From Armatimonadetes bacterium UBA1398 (GTDB lineage Bacteria; Armatimonadota; Zipacnadia; UBA1398), in the NCBI GenBank assembly GCA_002305165.1, contig DBQI01000063.1, positions 1 to 39,017 on the forward strand: a DNA stretch of 39,017 bases. The letters are read 5' to 3'. This document shows positions 8,094-16,898 of the stretch, in pieces; the first letter of the stretch is position 1; each line of letters opens with the position of its first letter. Made by a program: the position numbers and the translations under genes. The notes beneath the pieces were generated by a model. It ran no database searches and was not told the DNA's origin. It saw nothing but the letters and a program-made list of their open reading frames with translations.

Positions 8094-9689
8094 TCAGGGG
8101 CCGTTCACGATGCTGATCTCGTCGAAGAAGGCCTCGTCGTTCATGATGCCGTTGGGGCCGCCATAGGAGACCCGGAGGGCGATGCCGACATCCCGGCCCG
8201 CATAGGGAGCGAGATCGTACTCGATGTCGACCCAGTTGTCAGGGCTAGGCGGGTCGCCGGCGTCGACAACCCTCTCGTCGACCCAGGCTACCTCGCCGCC
8301 ATTGATGATGCCGAGGGCCAGGAGGAAGTCGCTGCGGCCAGGCGCCTCGTACGGGTCGCCGGAGACTGCCACCCGTAGACGCGGGTCGCCGTCGGGGACA
8401 CGGACCTTGCGCAGCACGTAGCACGGACGCTCCCCGGACTCGGGGTGCACCGCGAGGATGCCTCGGCGTCCCGGGTTCGGGTTGCCGGGATGTCCGCCCC
8501 GCGCCTCGGGCTCATCGATCCAGAAAGGGTGGGTCGACGGGTAGGCCTGGTGAACCTCAACACGGGCCAGGTCCTCGGCGCTCTCGAAGGCGTTGGTCGG
8601 ATCGGGGTCGACGGTCATCGCTCCAACCTGTCGGACGATGTCCAGTTCGGGCCGGTAGTCACGCTCCTCCGCAGGCGGAAGCGGCCGGTGCGCATAGCCA
8701 CCAGGCTGGTCGGCGTACCAGTAGACGACCCAGGCGGCATCGACCATGGCGCCGCCGGCAGCGGCCGCCGCGGCCACCGGGACGCTCCCCTTGAGCCCCT
8801 GCTCCTCGCGCCAATTCACCTCCCAAGAGAGCCGCTCCCGATAGCGGATCGGCATGTGATCATGGAAGCGGTAGATCGATAGCTCGTTGACATCGCCTAC
8901 CTCCAGGTGGGGCATCCCCGCGCGCAGACCCGTGAACTCCGACTGGAACCCCCAACTGAATGTGAAGGAGTCCTCAGTGCCCAGGTAGTCCACGACCCGC
9001 TCGACTCCATCGATATCTACCTCGTTGTTGGCCTCCATGACATAGGCGAACTCCTTGAACAAGGGCTCCGCGGTGACGATGCTCATCTGCCTGCCGACCA
9101 CGTGGCCGCTGCCCTCAACCTCGATCAGGCTGATGAAGGCGTCGCGGTCCAGCCGGAACTGCTCGCGGTTGTACGTTGCGTGGAAGTAGCCGAGTTCGGG
9201 ATCCCACTCGGGCAGCGGCTCCCACTCCACGTAGGAGTAGTTGAGGGCATTGCGGGTCGTGTCGTTGCGTAGCACCACCCGCGCGCTCTCCCGGAAGGGC
9301 ATGGGGAAGTAGCAGTTGTAGCTCCAGGGCGCGCACTCGATCAGAGGCGTGCTGAACTCCCGGCTCCTACCGTTGCATCCATCTCCGAAGAAGTCGGCAA
9401 GGGGGCACGAGACCGCAGGCTCCTCAGCGCCATCGAAGGTGATCTCGATGACGATACCCCGTGCGAAGAGATCTGCGGGATGGTGCCGCGTGGTATGGAT
9501 GTGGCGGATGATCCCCGGGCCGCGGAGGTCGGCCAGGACCATGCTAGCTCCGGCATCGAGGGTTGGCAGATCCGTGTAGCGGTCGAGCGTCCATCCGGCG
9601 TTGGAGAAGCGCGTGTCTAGGTCCGTGCGTATCCGCGCCAGGTCCTCGGCCGGTTGGTTGATGAGCGCCACCATTGCGGCGAGTAGCAT
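8094..9689 (-). CDS. DUF2961 / GH172-family protein
   Basis: A 531-residue protein. The ATG at 9687-9689 is chosen because AGGAGGG lies 5 bases upstream; a longer frame exists (to 9761) without a ribosome site. The start gives a short hydrophobic signal-like N-terminus (MLLAAMVALINQPAED). The N-terminal half carries DUF2961 features: ADLRGPGIIRHIHTT (53-67), IEITFDGAEEPAVSCPLADFFG (81-102), FSTPLIECA and YNCYFPMPFRESARV. DUF2961 proteins characterised as GH172 act on D-arabinofuranosides or fructofuranosides; the reaction here is not known. The C-terminal 150 residues (from about 375) form a separate beta-rich, possibly carbohydrate-binding part. It is a single-gene unit; the GH4 stub abuts its 3' end. 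Confidence 0.85.
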   Translation of the reverse strand: MLLAAMVALINQPAEDLARIRTDLDTRFSNAGWTLDRYTDLPTLDAGASMVLADLRGPGIIRHIHTTRHHPADLFARGIVIEITFDGAEEPAVSCPLADFFGDGCNGRSREFSTPLIECAPWSYNCYFPMPFRESARVVLRNDTTRNALNYSYVEWEPLPEWDPELGYFHATYNREQFRLDRDAFISLIEVEGSGHVVGRQMSIVTAEPLFKEFAYVMEANNEVDIDGVERVVDYLGTEDSFTFSWGFQSEFTGLRAGMPHLEVGDVNELSIYRFHDHMPIRYRERLSWEVNWREEQGLKGSVPVAAAAAAGGAMVDAAWVVYWYADQPGGYAHRPLPPAEERDYRPELDIVRQVGAMTVDPDPTNAFESAEDLARVEVHQAYPSTHPFWIDEPEARGGHPGNPNPGRRGILAVHPESGERPCYVLRKVRVPDGDPRLRVAVSGDPYEAPGRSDFLLALGIINGGEVAWVDERVVDAGDPPSPDNWVDIEYDLAPYAGRDVGIALRVSYGGPNGIMNDEAFFDEISIVNGP

Positions 9690-9861
9690 GGGCACCCTCC
9701 TCTTGGGCGCGTCCCCTTCGAACTCCGGGGACGTACCGCCTCCATCCTTCGCGTGGCGCATCCCGAGTCTCTAACGGGACGTACCACAAAAAGGAGTAGA
9801 GCGGTAAGCTCCCGAACAGAGCGCCTGCTCGAAGCGTTCTTCCCATGCAGGGAGCTGAAGT

Positions 9862-10755
9862 ATGTCCAATGACATGGCGGCCGCCGCGGCCGTTGCCGAT
9901 GCCATCGAGGTCGCGCCCGAGGTTGCCGAACGACCCTCGGTCGATCCGCGCAACTCGCTCAACGAGCTCACCGGCGGTGAGTGGCTGTACTTCACCAAGT
10001 CGGTGCTCACCACCACCTATCCGGCGGAGCTGGGGCACCACCTCCGCAAAGCCCATGGGGCGTGCAAGCCGCCGCGCCTCATGAAGGAGCTTATCGAGTT
10101 CTTCACCAAGGCGGACGGTGTGGTCCTAGATCCCTTCGCGGGCGTGGGAGGCACGCTGCTTGGCGCGACCATCGCGGATCCTCCCCGCGCTGCCGTCGGC
10201 ATCGAGATCAACCCACGCTGGGCGAGCATCTACGAGCAGGTGTGCGATGAGGAGGAGATCCCGCGCCAGCAGATGCTTATCGGCGACTGCCGGACCGTGA
10301 TGGCCGGCATGGAGCCCGAGAGCGTGGACTTCGTCGGCACCGACCCACCCTACAACGTGCATCTCGAACGAACCATGTGCAACGGGGTCTACGACGCGAC
10401 CCATGGCAACCGCCGCACCGACTACGACATGCGTTCCGACGAGGACGGCGATCTGGCGAACGGAGAGGGCTTCGAGGATTACTTGGAGGGCATGACAGAG
10501 GTCTTCGCGGGCTGTCACCGGGTCCTAAGGCCGCGCGGCTACATGGCCGTCATCGTGCGCAACGCGTATCAGAAGGGCCGGTACTGCTACACGAACATAC
10601 ACCTAGCGGAGCGGGCCGAATCCGTGGGCTTCGTTCTCAAGGGCGAGAAGATCTGGTACCAAGCCGGCACCCGGCTGCGCCCCTACGGCTACCCCTTCGC
10701 CTACGTGCCGAACATCGCGCACCAGTACATCGTCATCCTGCAGAAGCCGAAGTAA
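9862..10755 (+). CDS. Solitary N4/N6 DNA methyltransferase
   Basis: A 297-residue class I SAM methyltransferase. The SAM-binding motif LDPFAGVGGTLLGA (residues 89-102) comes first, followed by an acidic IEIN (motif II, 114-117), GDCRTVM (141-147) and the catalytic TDPPYN (160-165). DPPY marks amino-methylation of adenine-N6 or cytosine-N4 in DNA. Residues 190-215 are acidic and lineage-specific; RPRGYMAVIVRNAY and HQYIVILQK close the fold. There is no room for a large target-recognition domain. GGGAG lies 7 bases before the ATG. No endonuclease gene flanks it, so it is probably a regulatory or protective orphan enzyme rather than half of a restriction system. The N-terminal 40 residues (Ala/Glu rich) look disordered. 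Confidence 0.87.
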   Translation: MSNDMAAAAAVADAIEVAPEVAERPSVDPRNSLNELTGGEWLYFTKSVLTTTYPAELGHHLRKAHGACKPPRLMKELIEFFTKADGVVLDPFAGVGGTLLGATIADPPRAAVGIEINPRWASIYEQVCDEEEIPRQQMLIGDCRTVMAGMEPESVDFVGTDPPYNVHLERTMCNGVYDATHGNRRTDYDMRSDEDGDLANGEGFEDYLEGMTEVFAGCHRVLRPRGYMAVIVRNAYQKGRYCYTNIHLAERAESVGFVLKGEKIWYQAGTRLRPYGYPFAYVPNIAHQYIVILQKPK

Positions 10756-10780
10756 GCCGCCAAGCGCAGGCGTCTCCGGT

Positions 10781-10810
10781 GCGATGAGGGAACCCTCCCT
10801 ACCACATCGC
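10781..10810. other. Stem-loop between methyltransferase and DUF4838 gene
   Basis: GCGATG (10781-10786) pairs with CATCGC (10805-10810), and nested inside AGGGA (10787-10791) pairs with TCCCT (10796-10800) around a 4-base loop. It occupies most of the 74-base gap and ends 5 bases before the GGAGGT ribosome site of the next gene. No T-run follows, so a classic terminator is unlikely; an attenuator, protein-binding or mRNA-stability element are alternatives. Confidence 0.4.
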
Positions 10811-10829
10811 GCGCCGGAGGTGCTTTGCC

Positions 10830-13565
10830 ATGCTGCCCCTGATCGTCACCGTTACCCTGTTGAGTCAAGCGCCCGGCCTCGAGATCGCCACCCAGGGGCG
10901 TACGGACTACGTGATCGCCATAAGCGCCGACGCGTCGCCCTCGGAGCGTTTCGGGGCGGGGGAGCTGGCGGACTTCCTCGGCCAGATATCGGGTGCCCGT
11001 TTCCCCATTGTCGAGACCGCCGAGCCGCCTGCGCGCGCTATCGTGGTGGGCGGGCTGGCCGGGGACGAGTCCCTGGGCGATGAGGGCTACGTCCTCCGCA
11101 CCGAGGGCGAGCGCCTCATCATCGCCGGTGGCAAGCGCCGAGGCGCCATGTACGGATGCTACGGGCTTCTCGAGGACGTGCTGGGTTGCCGATGGTGGAG
11201 CGCCACGGGGAGCACCATCCCCCGGATGGACCGCCTCGTGATCCCTCCCCTGGACGAGCGCGTCGTGCCGATCCTCGAGTACCGAGAGCCCTTCTGGGGT
11301 GAGGCCTTCGATGGGCTGTGGTGCGCGCGGAACCGCCAGAACTCCTCCCACGCGTCACTGACCGAGGAGATGGGAGGAAAGACCGTCTACACCGGCTTCG
11401 TCCACACCTTCTACTCCCTCGTGCCACCCGACCAGTACTTCGCGGACCATCCGGAGTACTTCTCCCTGATAGACGGCAAGCGCACCACGAGCGGAGGCCA
11501 GCTCTGCCTCACGAACCCCGAGGTGGTGCGTATCGCCGCCGAGACGGCGAAGCAGTGGATCCGCGACAACCCGGAGACCGACATCGTCTCCGTCTCCCAG
11601 AACGACTGGCACGGCAACTGCCAGTGCGATAACTGCCGCGCCGTGGATGAGAGAGAGGGTTCACCCTCCGGCTCCATGATCCAGTTCGTGAACCAGGTGG
11701 CGGAGATCGTCGAGGAGGAGTTCCCAGAGGTCGCCATCGACACCCTGGCATACCAGTACACCCGGCGCCCACCCAAGACCCTCCGGCCGCGGGATAACGT
11801 CATCGTTCGGCTATGCTCGATCGAGTGCTGCTTCTCCCACGGGCTCGAGGCGTGCCCGACCAACCAGAGCTTCGAGGACGACATCGTCGGCTGGTCGGAG
11901 ATCTGCGACCGCCTCTACGTCTGGAACTACACGACCATCTTCCCCCACTACGTCTCGCCCTTCCCGAACCTGCACGCCATGGGCCCCGACCTCAAGTTCC
12001 TGGTCGATCACTCCGTCGTCGGGTTGTTCGAGCAAGGGGCCTATCCACCCGGCGGGGGCGGCGAGTTCTCGGAGCTCAGAGCCTGGGTCCAGGCGAAGCT
12101 GATGTGGGACCCCACCCTCGACCCACGAGCCTTGATCGAGGAGTTCGTGGAGGGCTACTACGGGCCGGCGGCCGAGCCCATCCTGGAGTGGATCGACGTC
12201 TTCAACGATCGCGTCATCGAGGAGGACATCCACGTCAACATCTGGACCCCGCCGACGGCGAGCCACTTGACCGACGAGCTGGTGGCCCAGGGGCTGGAGC
12301 TCTTCGATGCGGCCCTCGAACGAGTCGACGGCGATGCCACGCTCAGCAGTCGCGTCGCCCGGCAGCGGCTGCCTCTCGAATACGCTCAGATCATGCGGTG
12401 GTCCACCTCCGAGCGGATGCGGTATGTGGTGGACGCGCAGGGGGCGAGGATTCCGGGCGGCGAGCAGTACCAGGCGGCCGTCGAGCACTTCGCCGCCGAA
12501 TTCCAAGCCCAGGGCATCCAGGAGATACGGGAAGGTGGAGGCACCTTCCAGCCCTGGTTGGAGTCGGCGCGCGGCAAGTTCGTCTCGTCGCCCACGGTCA
12601 CCGTGAAAGCCGGCGGGCTCACGGCATACCTCCTGCCGGAGTACGGGGCTCGCGTCGCGCGGCTTGCTGACCATGAGGGCGGCCGCGAGCTCGTAGCTCT
12701 CCCTCAGCCGGAGATGGGCGACCTGGGCTCAGGCGGGATAGCCTTCACCTACGGCGCGTCCATCCCGAAGGTTGCCTTTGAGGCCACACCGTCTCACTCC
12801 CTGCTGTCAGGCGAGCCCGAGCCCGGCGTGTGGGTGGGGTTCGGCGCGGTGGAGCGTGACCGTCGGATGGCCCTGGTCGCGGAGATCAAGAACAACAGGG
12901 AGGAGCCCTTGGAGATCGCCCCTCGGCTCCTGTGCGCCCTTGCGCCGGACGGCGCCACCCTGCGGTTGCGCCCCGAAGAGGGGTTCACGAGGTATACCCA
13001 GGGGGGCAACGACCGGACGGGCTACGTGGTCGGCGACGTCACCATCCTGGCGCCGGGTGAGACCTGGTCGGGGTCCGTGACGGTTGACCGGGGTCGGCCT
13101 GCGCACCGCCTGCTATCAGCCAGAACCGTACGCTCCTACTGCGGTGACTGGCGCTACTACCTGCCCCCCGACTTCTCGGGCACCCGGGTCGTCGAAGGGG
13201 CGGAGATGGGAGTCGCCGGCTACCTGACTGGCCATCACGTCGAGTGGGCGATCCAGTGGCCCGTGGCCGACGGGCTCCTGCGCGACGGCGCGCGGTACCG
13301 GGTGCGGGCGCGGATCCGCGCCGAGGTGGTGGGCGACCAAGGCGGCGCCCTGACCGCCGGTGTCTGGCATGGCGCCTCTGCGACAACCAACTGCACGACC
13401 GCCCTGTCGGCAGAGGCCGCGACGGGTGACTGGGAGGTCATCGAGGTGGGAGTCGTCGAGTGGCGCGATGGAGGGTACGCTTGGCTGGCCCCGGCCGCGA
13501 ACCCCGCCAACGTGCCGGAGATCCTGGTCGACTGGATCGAGTTCGAGGAGGTCGCGCGGCCGTGA
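10830..13565 (+). CDS. DUF4838 family secreted protein (glycan-degradation type)
   Basis: A 911-residue protein with a short hydrophobic N-terminus (MLPLIVTVTLLSQAPG). Residues about 20-135 resemble the GH67/GH20-type N-terminal domain (AGELADFLGQISGARFPIV, GAMYGCYGLLEDVLGCRWW). Residues about 190-440 are the DUF4838 barrel-like domain: HTFYSLVPPDQYFADHPEYF, LCLTNPEVVRIAAE, VSVSQNDWHGNCQCDNC (three cysteines), EEGSPSGS-like block (EREGSPSGSMIQFVNQVAE) and LYVWNYTTIFPHY. The C-terminal 450 residues contain beta-sandwich segments, including one ending in a carbohydrate-binding-like block. DUF4838 proteins occur in glycan-utilisation loci but their reaction is not established. A GGAGGT lies 9 bases before the ATG. 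It is coupled to the next gene by a 4-base overlap. Confidence 0.85.
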   Translation: MLPLIVTVTLLSQAPGLEIATQGRTDYVIAISADASPSERFGAGELADFLGQISGARFPIVETAEPPARAIVVGGLAGDESLGDEGYVLRTEGERLIIAGGKRRGAMYGCYGLLEDVLGCRWWSATGSTIPRMDRLVIPPLDERVVPILEYREPFWGEAFDGLWCARNRQNSSHASLTEEMGGKTVYTGFVHTFYSLVPPDQYFADHPEYFSLIDGKRTTSGGQLCLTNPEVVRIAAETAKQWIRDNPETDIVSVSQNDWHGNCQCDNCRAVDEREGSPSGSMIQFVNQVAEIVEEEFPEVAIDTLAYQYTRRPPKTLRPRDNVIVRLCSIECCFSHGLEACPTNQSFEDDIVGWSEICDRLYVWNYTTIFPHYVSPFPNLHAMGPDLKFLVDHSVVGLFEQGAYPPGGGGEFSELRAWVQAKLMWDPTLDPRALIEEFVEGYYGPAAEPILEWIDVFNDRVIEEDIHVNIWTPPTASHLTDELVAQGLELFDAALERVDGDATLSSRVARQRLPLEYAQIMRWSTSERMRYVVDAQGARIPGGEQYQAAVEHFAAEFQAQGIQEIREGGGTFQPWLESARGKFVSSPTVTVKAGGLTAYLLPEYGARVARLADHEGGRELVALPQPEMGDLGSGGIAFTYGASIPKVAFEATPSHSLLSGEPEPGVWVGFGAVERDRRMALVAEIKNNREEPLEIAPRLLCALAPDGATLRLRPEEGFTRYTQGGNDRTGYVVGDVTILAPGETWSGSVTVDRGRPAHRLLSARTVRSYCGDWRYYLPPDFSGTRVVEGAEMGVAGYLTGHHVEWAIQWPVADGLLRDGARYRVRARIRAEVVGDQGGALTAGVWHGASATTNCTTALSAEAATGDWEVIEVGVVEWRDGGYAWLAPAANPANVPEILVDWIEFEEVARP

Positions 13566-14191
13566 GGATCCCTCTTCTCGTTGCCCTTGTGACCCTCGTC
13601 CTCACCTTGCCGAGCAGCGCGGGCGACTGGCACGTATGTCGGGCCCTGCTGCCGGGCGGCGACGCCGGCGAGGGCGAGCCGCTTTGGGAGGTGGATGTCT
13701 CCGAGACCGACCAAGGCGACCTACGTTACCGCGTCTGGGAGCCCGACGGTGAGGTCTGCCGCGGGGTGATTCTGATCGCCAAGCGCCTGCTTCTACCCGG
13801 CGCGCTCCGCGGCGAGAGACCGTCGCTACTCCCGCGCATCGAACTGGACTACACCTCGGTATGCGAAGCCGAGGACGCGAGCGGCTACGTGGGCGCCTTC
13901 GTGATGACCCAGACGGAGTGGGACCGATACGCCGAGGGAGACGGGCAGCTTGTCCCATGGAAGGATCCGGAGCGGGGCCTCGTCCGGACCATCCACGAGG
14001 AGAGCGACCCGGACGTGACGGAGGGTGCACGCTGGACGGGGCCGCGATACCCCCACGCGGTTCAGTTCCTGTACGAGGAGCCGATCTACGTAGGCGTCAT
14101 CCTCCGAGGCGCTAGGGCCGAAGTGGAGGAGTGGACGGGCAAGCTCCAAGTGCGGCTCAGCGAGCTTCGCGTGCCGGTGTCGGCGAGCTAG
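13562..14191 (+). CDS. Secreted protein of unknown function
   Basis: A 209-residue protein. The start is the GTG at 13562-13564 that overlaps the stop of the DUF4838 gene (GTGA) and gives a clean signal peptide (VRIPLLVALVTLVLTLPSSAG, cleavage near residue 20). The mature part is a mix of beta-strand-like segments with two cysteines (about 24 and 57) and no motif that I recognise. The coupling to the DUF4838 gene suggests a shared exported function, perhaps binding or processing of the same substrate. The organisation with the upstream gene is seen directly; the function is unknown. Confidence 0.7.
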   Translation: MRIPLLVALVTLVLTLPSSAGDWHVCRALLPGGDAGEGEPLWEVDVSETDQGDLRYRVWEPDGEVCRGVILIAKRLLLPGALRGERPSLLPRIELDYTSVCEAEDASGYVGAFVMTQTEWDRYAEGDGQLVPWKDPERGLVRTIHEESDPDVTEGARWTGPRYPHAVQFLYEEPIYVGVILRGARAEVEEWTGKLQVRLSELRVPVSAS

Positions 14192-14291
14192 GCGAGACAA
14201 ACGGCACGTGCGCGTGTCTAGCTTGTGCGTATGTACCACCCAATGTTAGCCTAGTGCGACGCTCCTATCGTGCGGATTGAGGGGACTGCCC

Positions 14292-15713
14292 ATGTACTCG
14301 AGGTATGCGGGACTCGCGGTGCTCATTCTGGGCCTCATGTCGCTGTCCTTCGTGGCGGGAGCGGGCCTACAGAGCCGTTTCGGGGTGATCGACGGTGGCC
14401 CCGCGGAGTACCGCGTTGCCCAGTTCCCCGGCGACATCCTCGCCGACGAGGGGGCTCTGTCGGCCCTACAGGCCAAGGAAGCGGCGAGCCTTACCCCCGT
14501 CGAGACCTTCTGGCAGGTGCTGAACAAGGTCCGGGAGCGTTACTACGAGCCGATCGAGGACGAGAACGAACTGGCCTATGGGGCGGCGAAGGGCCTCATG
14601 GCGGCCCTCGGCGACCCCTACTCCCGGTTCCTCGACCCGACGGACCTCGAAGCCTTCGACCGCGTCACCCAGGGCTCCCTGGAGGGTATCGGAGCGGTGC
14701 TGGCGCCGGGCGACATCGAGCAGATCGAATCGCGCACCGTGGTCATCCTCCGCCCCTTCCCCGGCGGACCGGCGGCTCAAGCCGGCATCCTGCCCGGTGA
14801 CTGGATCATTGGGGTGGGGGACTCCACCGAGACCATGGAGAACGTCATCGGACTCACCGTGGATGAGGTGGCGAACCGTATCCGCGGGCCTCGGGGCACC
14901 CAGGTCTATCTGCGCATCGTGCGCGACTTGGGCTCGGACTCCTTCGATGTGGCCGTCACCCGTGATCGGGTGGAGGTTCCGGTCGTTGAGACCGCTCACT
15001 TCGGGAACGTCGCCTATCTGAAGCTCGACTCCTTCAGCGAGCGTTCGGCCGAGAAGATGGCCGAGGCGCTGACGGAGCTGGAGCAGGAGGAAGAGGCGGC
15101 GCTCATCATCGACCTCCGAGGCAACTCGGGCGGCCTGCTCGACGCCGTGCGCGATATCGTCTCTATGTTCGTGCCCACCGGGCCCGTCGTCTACGTCCAG
15201 GAGCGCCAGGGGAGCCCGAAGCAGCTGCCGGTTCGCAGTGAGCTGTACCGCGGCTACGAGTTCCCCATAGTCGTTCTCGTGGACGGCGCTTCGGCGAGCG
15301 CCTCGGAGATCCTGGCGGGCGCCCTGCGCGACAACGGTCGCGCCACCCTGATAGGCGCCACGACCTTCGGGAAGGGCTTGGTGCAGACGGTCATCCCGCT
15401 CGCGGACAATCGGACCGCCATGTCGATCACAACGGCGCGGTACCTGACTCCCGCGAAGACGGACATCAACAAGGAGGGCATTACGCCCGACTACGGGGTC
15501 ATCCTGAGCCAGGAGAAGGCGATTGACCTGGCCCGGGGCGAGCTGGCCCACGCTGATGACGACCAGCTCCAGGCGGCCCTCACCTTCCTCCGCGAGGGCG
15601 AGATTCCGGCGGAGCTGCTGGCCTCGGCAGAGGAGATGAAGAAGAGTAGTCGGTTGGGCCCCGCGGACAGTGCGGGGGTCGCGCCCGATGAGCTGCCCGG
15701 CGCCACGCCCTAG
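14292..15713 (+). CDS. ctpA: S41 family carboxyl-terminal processing protease
   Basis: A 473-residue CtpA/Prc-type protease. I prefer the ATG at 14292 (GAGGGG 7 bases upstream) over an in-frame TTG 15 bases earlier. It has an N-terminal membrane anchor/signal (residues 6-26), a PDZ domain at about 125-215 (GSLEGIGAVL...GGPAAQAGILPGDWIIGVG), and the S41 core (IIDLRGNSGGLL, 272-283). The catalytic dyad is Ser336 in DGASASASEI and Lys361 in TTFGKGLVQT, with the same 25-residue spacing as Ser430/Lys455 of E. coli Prc. These proteases cut the C-terminal ends of extracytoplasmic substrates, often wall hydrolases and their regulators. The LysM/G5 protein follows 90 bases downstream on the same strand. 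Confidence 0.92.
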   Translation: MYSRYAGLAVLILGLMSLSFVAGAGLQSRFGVIDGGPAEYRVAQFPGDILADEGALSALQAKEAASLTPVETFWQVLNKVRERYYEPIEDENELAYGAAKGLMAALGDPYSRFLDPTDLEAFDRVTQGSLEGIGAVLAPGDIEQIESRTVVILRPFPGGPAAQAGILPGDWIIGVGDSTETMENVIGLTVDEVANRIRGPRGTQVYLRIVRDLGSDSFDVAVTRDRVEVPVVETAHFGNVAYLKLDSFSERSAEKMAEALTELEQEEEAALIIDLRGNSGGLLDAVRDIVSMFVPTGPVVYVQERQGSPKQLPVRSELYRGYEFPIVVLVDGASASASEILAGALRDNGRATLIGATTFGKGLVQTVIPLADNRTAMSITTARYLTPAKTDINKEGITPDYGVILSQEKAIDLARGELAHADDDQLQAALTFLREGEIPAELLASAEEMKKSSRLGPADSAGVAPDELPGATP

Positions 15714-15803
15714 CAGCGTCCGGCGCCTATGGTGTAACATGACGAGGCCTTGAGACGGGCCGGCTTGTGGCGGCACGCGGGTTGGCCATAGGGAGTGTTC
15801 CGT

Positions 15804-16892
15804 GTGGATCACACGGAGGAGAGCTACGAGGCAGCGGGCGATCCGTCGCTCGATGTGATCAGCGCGTACCAGCGTCGTGTGCGACGCCTGCGGAGCCTGC
15901 TCCTCGCTGAGACCATCGTCTTCTTACCGCTGGTCATCATCCTCGCCACGATCCTGATCCTCGGTCGCGTAGAGCGGGGCCAGATGGCCGTCATCCGGTT
16001 CGGAACGGCTCTCGAGCTAGCCGTGGCGGACGAAGGCACCGCGTACAAGGTGCTGGAGCAGTACAAGAACGACTCGAGTGGCTACCGTCTGCCCACCCAG
16101 AGTATTGAGTACGATCCCCCGCCCCAGGTGAGCGTGCTGCCCCGGGGTGACGTTGAGCCTCTGAGCGAGATGGAAGCCCTGCGGGTTCTGCGCGACTCCG
16201 AGAATACCGACTTCCAAGTGCTCACCGACGCCGAGGTCCTGTTCGTGAAGGGCTCGCCCGTGGTCGCCGCGCCGCCCGATGGGGTGGTGCAGAAGGCCAT
16301 CGACGCGCTCATCGCCCACTACTCGAGACTCGAAGGGCTGGTGGCGGCGCCCAAGGTAGTCAGTGAGTTTGAGATCGTGAGCGAGCGCCGGCATCCCTCG
16401 AGGCTGAAGTTCAGCGCCGACGAGCTCGTGGCCGAGTTCGAGCGCGAGGTGGCTCCCGACGTGATCGAGCGAATTGGGCCAGGCGTCACGGTGCAGAGCG
16501 TCCTGAACAAGCACAGACTGACGCCCGAAGACCTGCAGGCCCGCAACCGGGACCTGGATCTCTCTACTGAGCCGCCCGATGGCACCGCCCTGCTGATATC
16601 TCCTGGTCGCGATGCGCTCGAGGTCGAGTACCAGACTCGTGAACAGAAGACCACGACCGTCCCGCCGCCCGTTCGGGAGATCCAGGACGCCAGCATGCCC
16701 AAGGGCGAGACGAAGGTCGAGCAGGAGGGGCGCGAGGGGACGGCGCAGGTGGTCCTTCGCATCACCCACCGGAACGATCGAGAAGCGGGCTGGACGGTGG
16801 CGGGCCAAGAGATCGTTGTTGAGCCGCGCGAGAAGGTAGTCCGCGTGGGTACCCGTGCCGCCGAGGGCGAGGCGGGAGCGGGGACGAGGTAG
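15804..16892 (+). CDS. LysM- and G5-domain membrane protein
   Basis: A 362-residue protein. The GTG at 15804 is preferred because GGGAG (15791-15795) is 8 bases upstream; an in-frame GTG at 15795 overlaps that site. Residues 1-31 are cytoplasmic and basic near 24-30, then one transmembrane helix at 32-54. The long outer part has an unassigned region (60-215, with the repeated theme EFEI / EFEREV), a LysM-like module at about 225-266 (GVTVQSVLNKHRLTPEDLQARNR...DGTALLI), and a G5-like domain at 270-350 ending in EIVVEPREKVVRVGT. LysM binds peptidoglycan, and G5 domains accompany wall-acting enzymes such as YabE/Rpf-type proteins. No catalytic domain is present. It is likely a wall-binding anchor or receptor; 6 bases separate it from the next gene. 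Confidence 0.75.
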   Translation: MDHTEESYEAAGDPSLDVISAYQRRVRRLRSLLLAETIVFLPLVIILATILILGRVERGQMAVIRFGTALELAVADEGTAYKVLEQYKNDSSGYRLPTQSIEYDPPPQVSVLPRGDVEPLSEMEALRVLRDSENTDFQVLTDAEVLFVKGSPVVAAPPDGVVQKAIDALIAHYSRLEGLVAAPKVVSEFEIVSERRHPSRLKFSADELVAEFEREVAPDVIERIGPGVTVQSVLNKHRLTPEDLQARNRDLDLSTEPPDGTALLISPGRDALEVEYQTREQKTTTVPPPVREIQDASMPKGETKVEQEGREGTAQVVLRITHRNDREAGWTVAGQEIVVEPREKVVRVGTRAAEGEAGAGTR

Positions 16893-16898
16893 CGTGCC

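Noticed and set aside
9862..10755. Complete restriction-modification system
   Set aside because: No endonuclease or specificity gene is found beside the methyltransferase.
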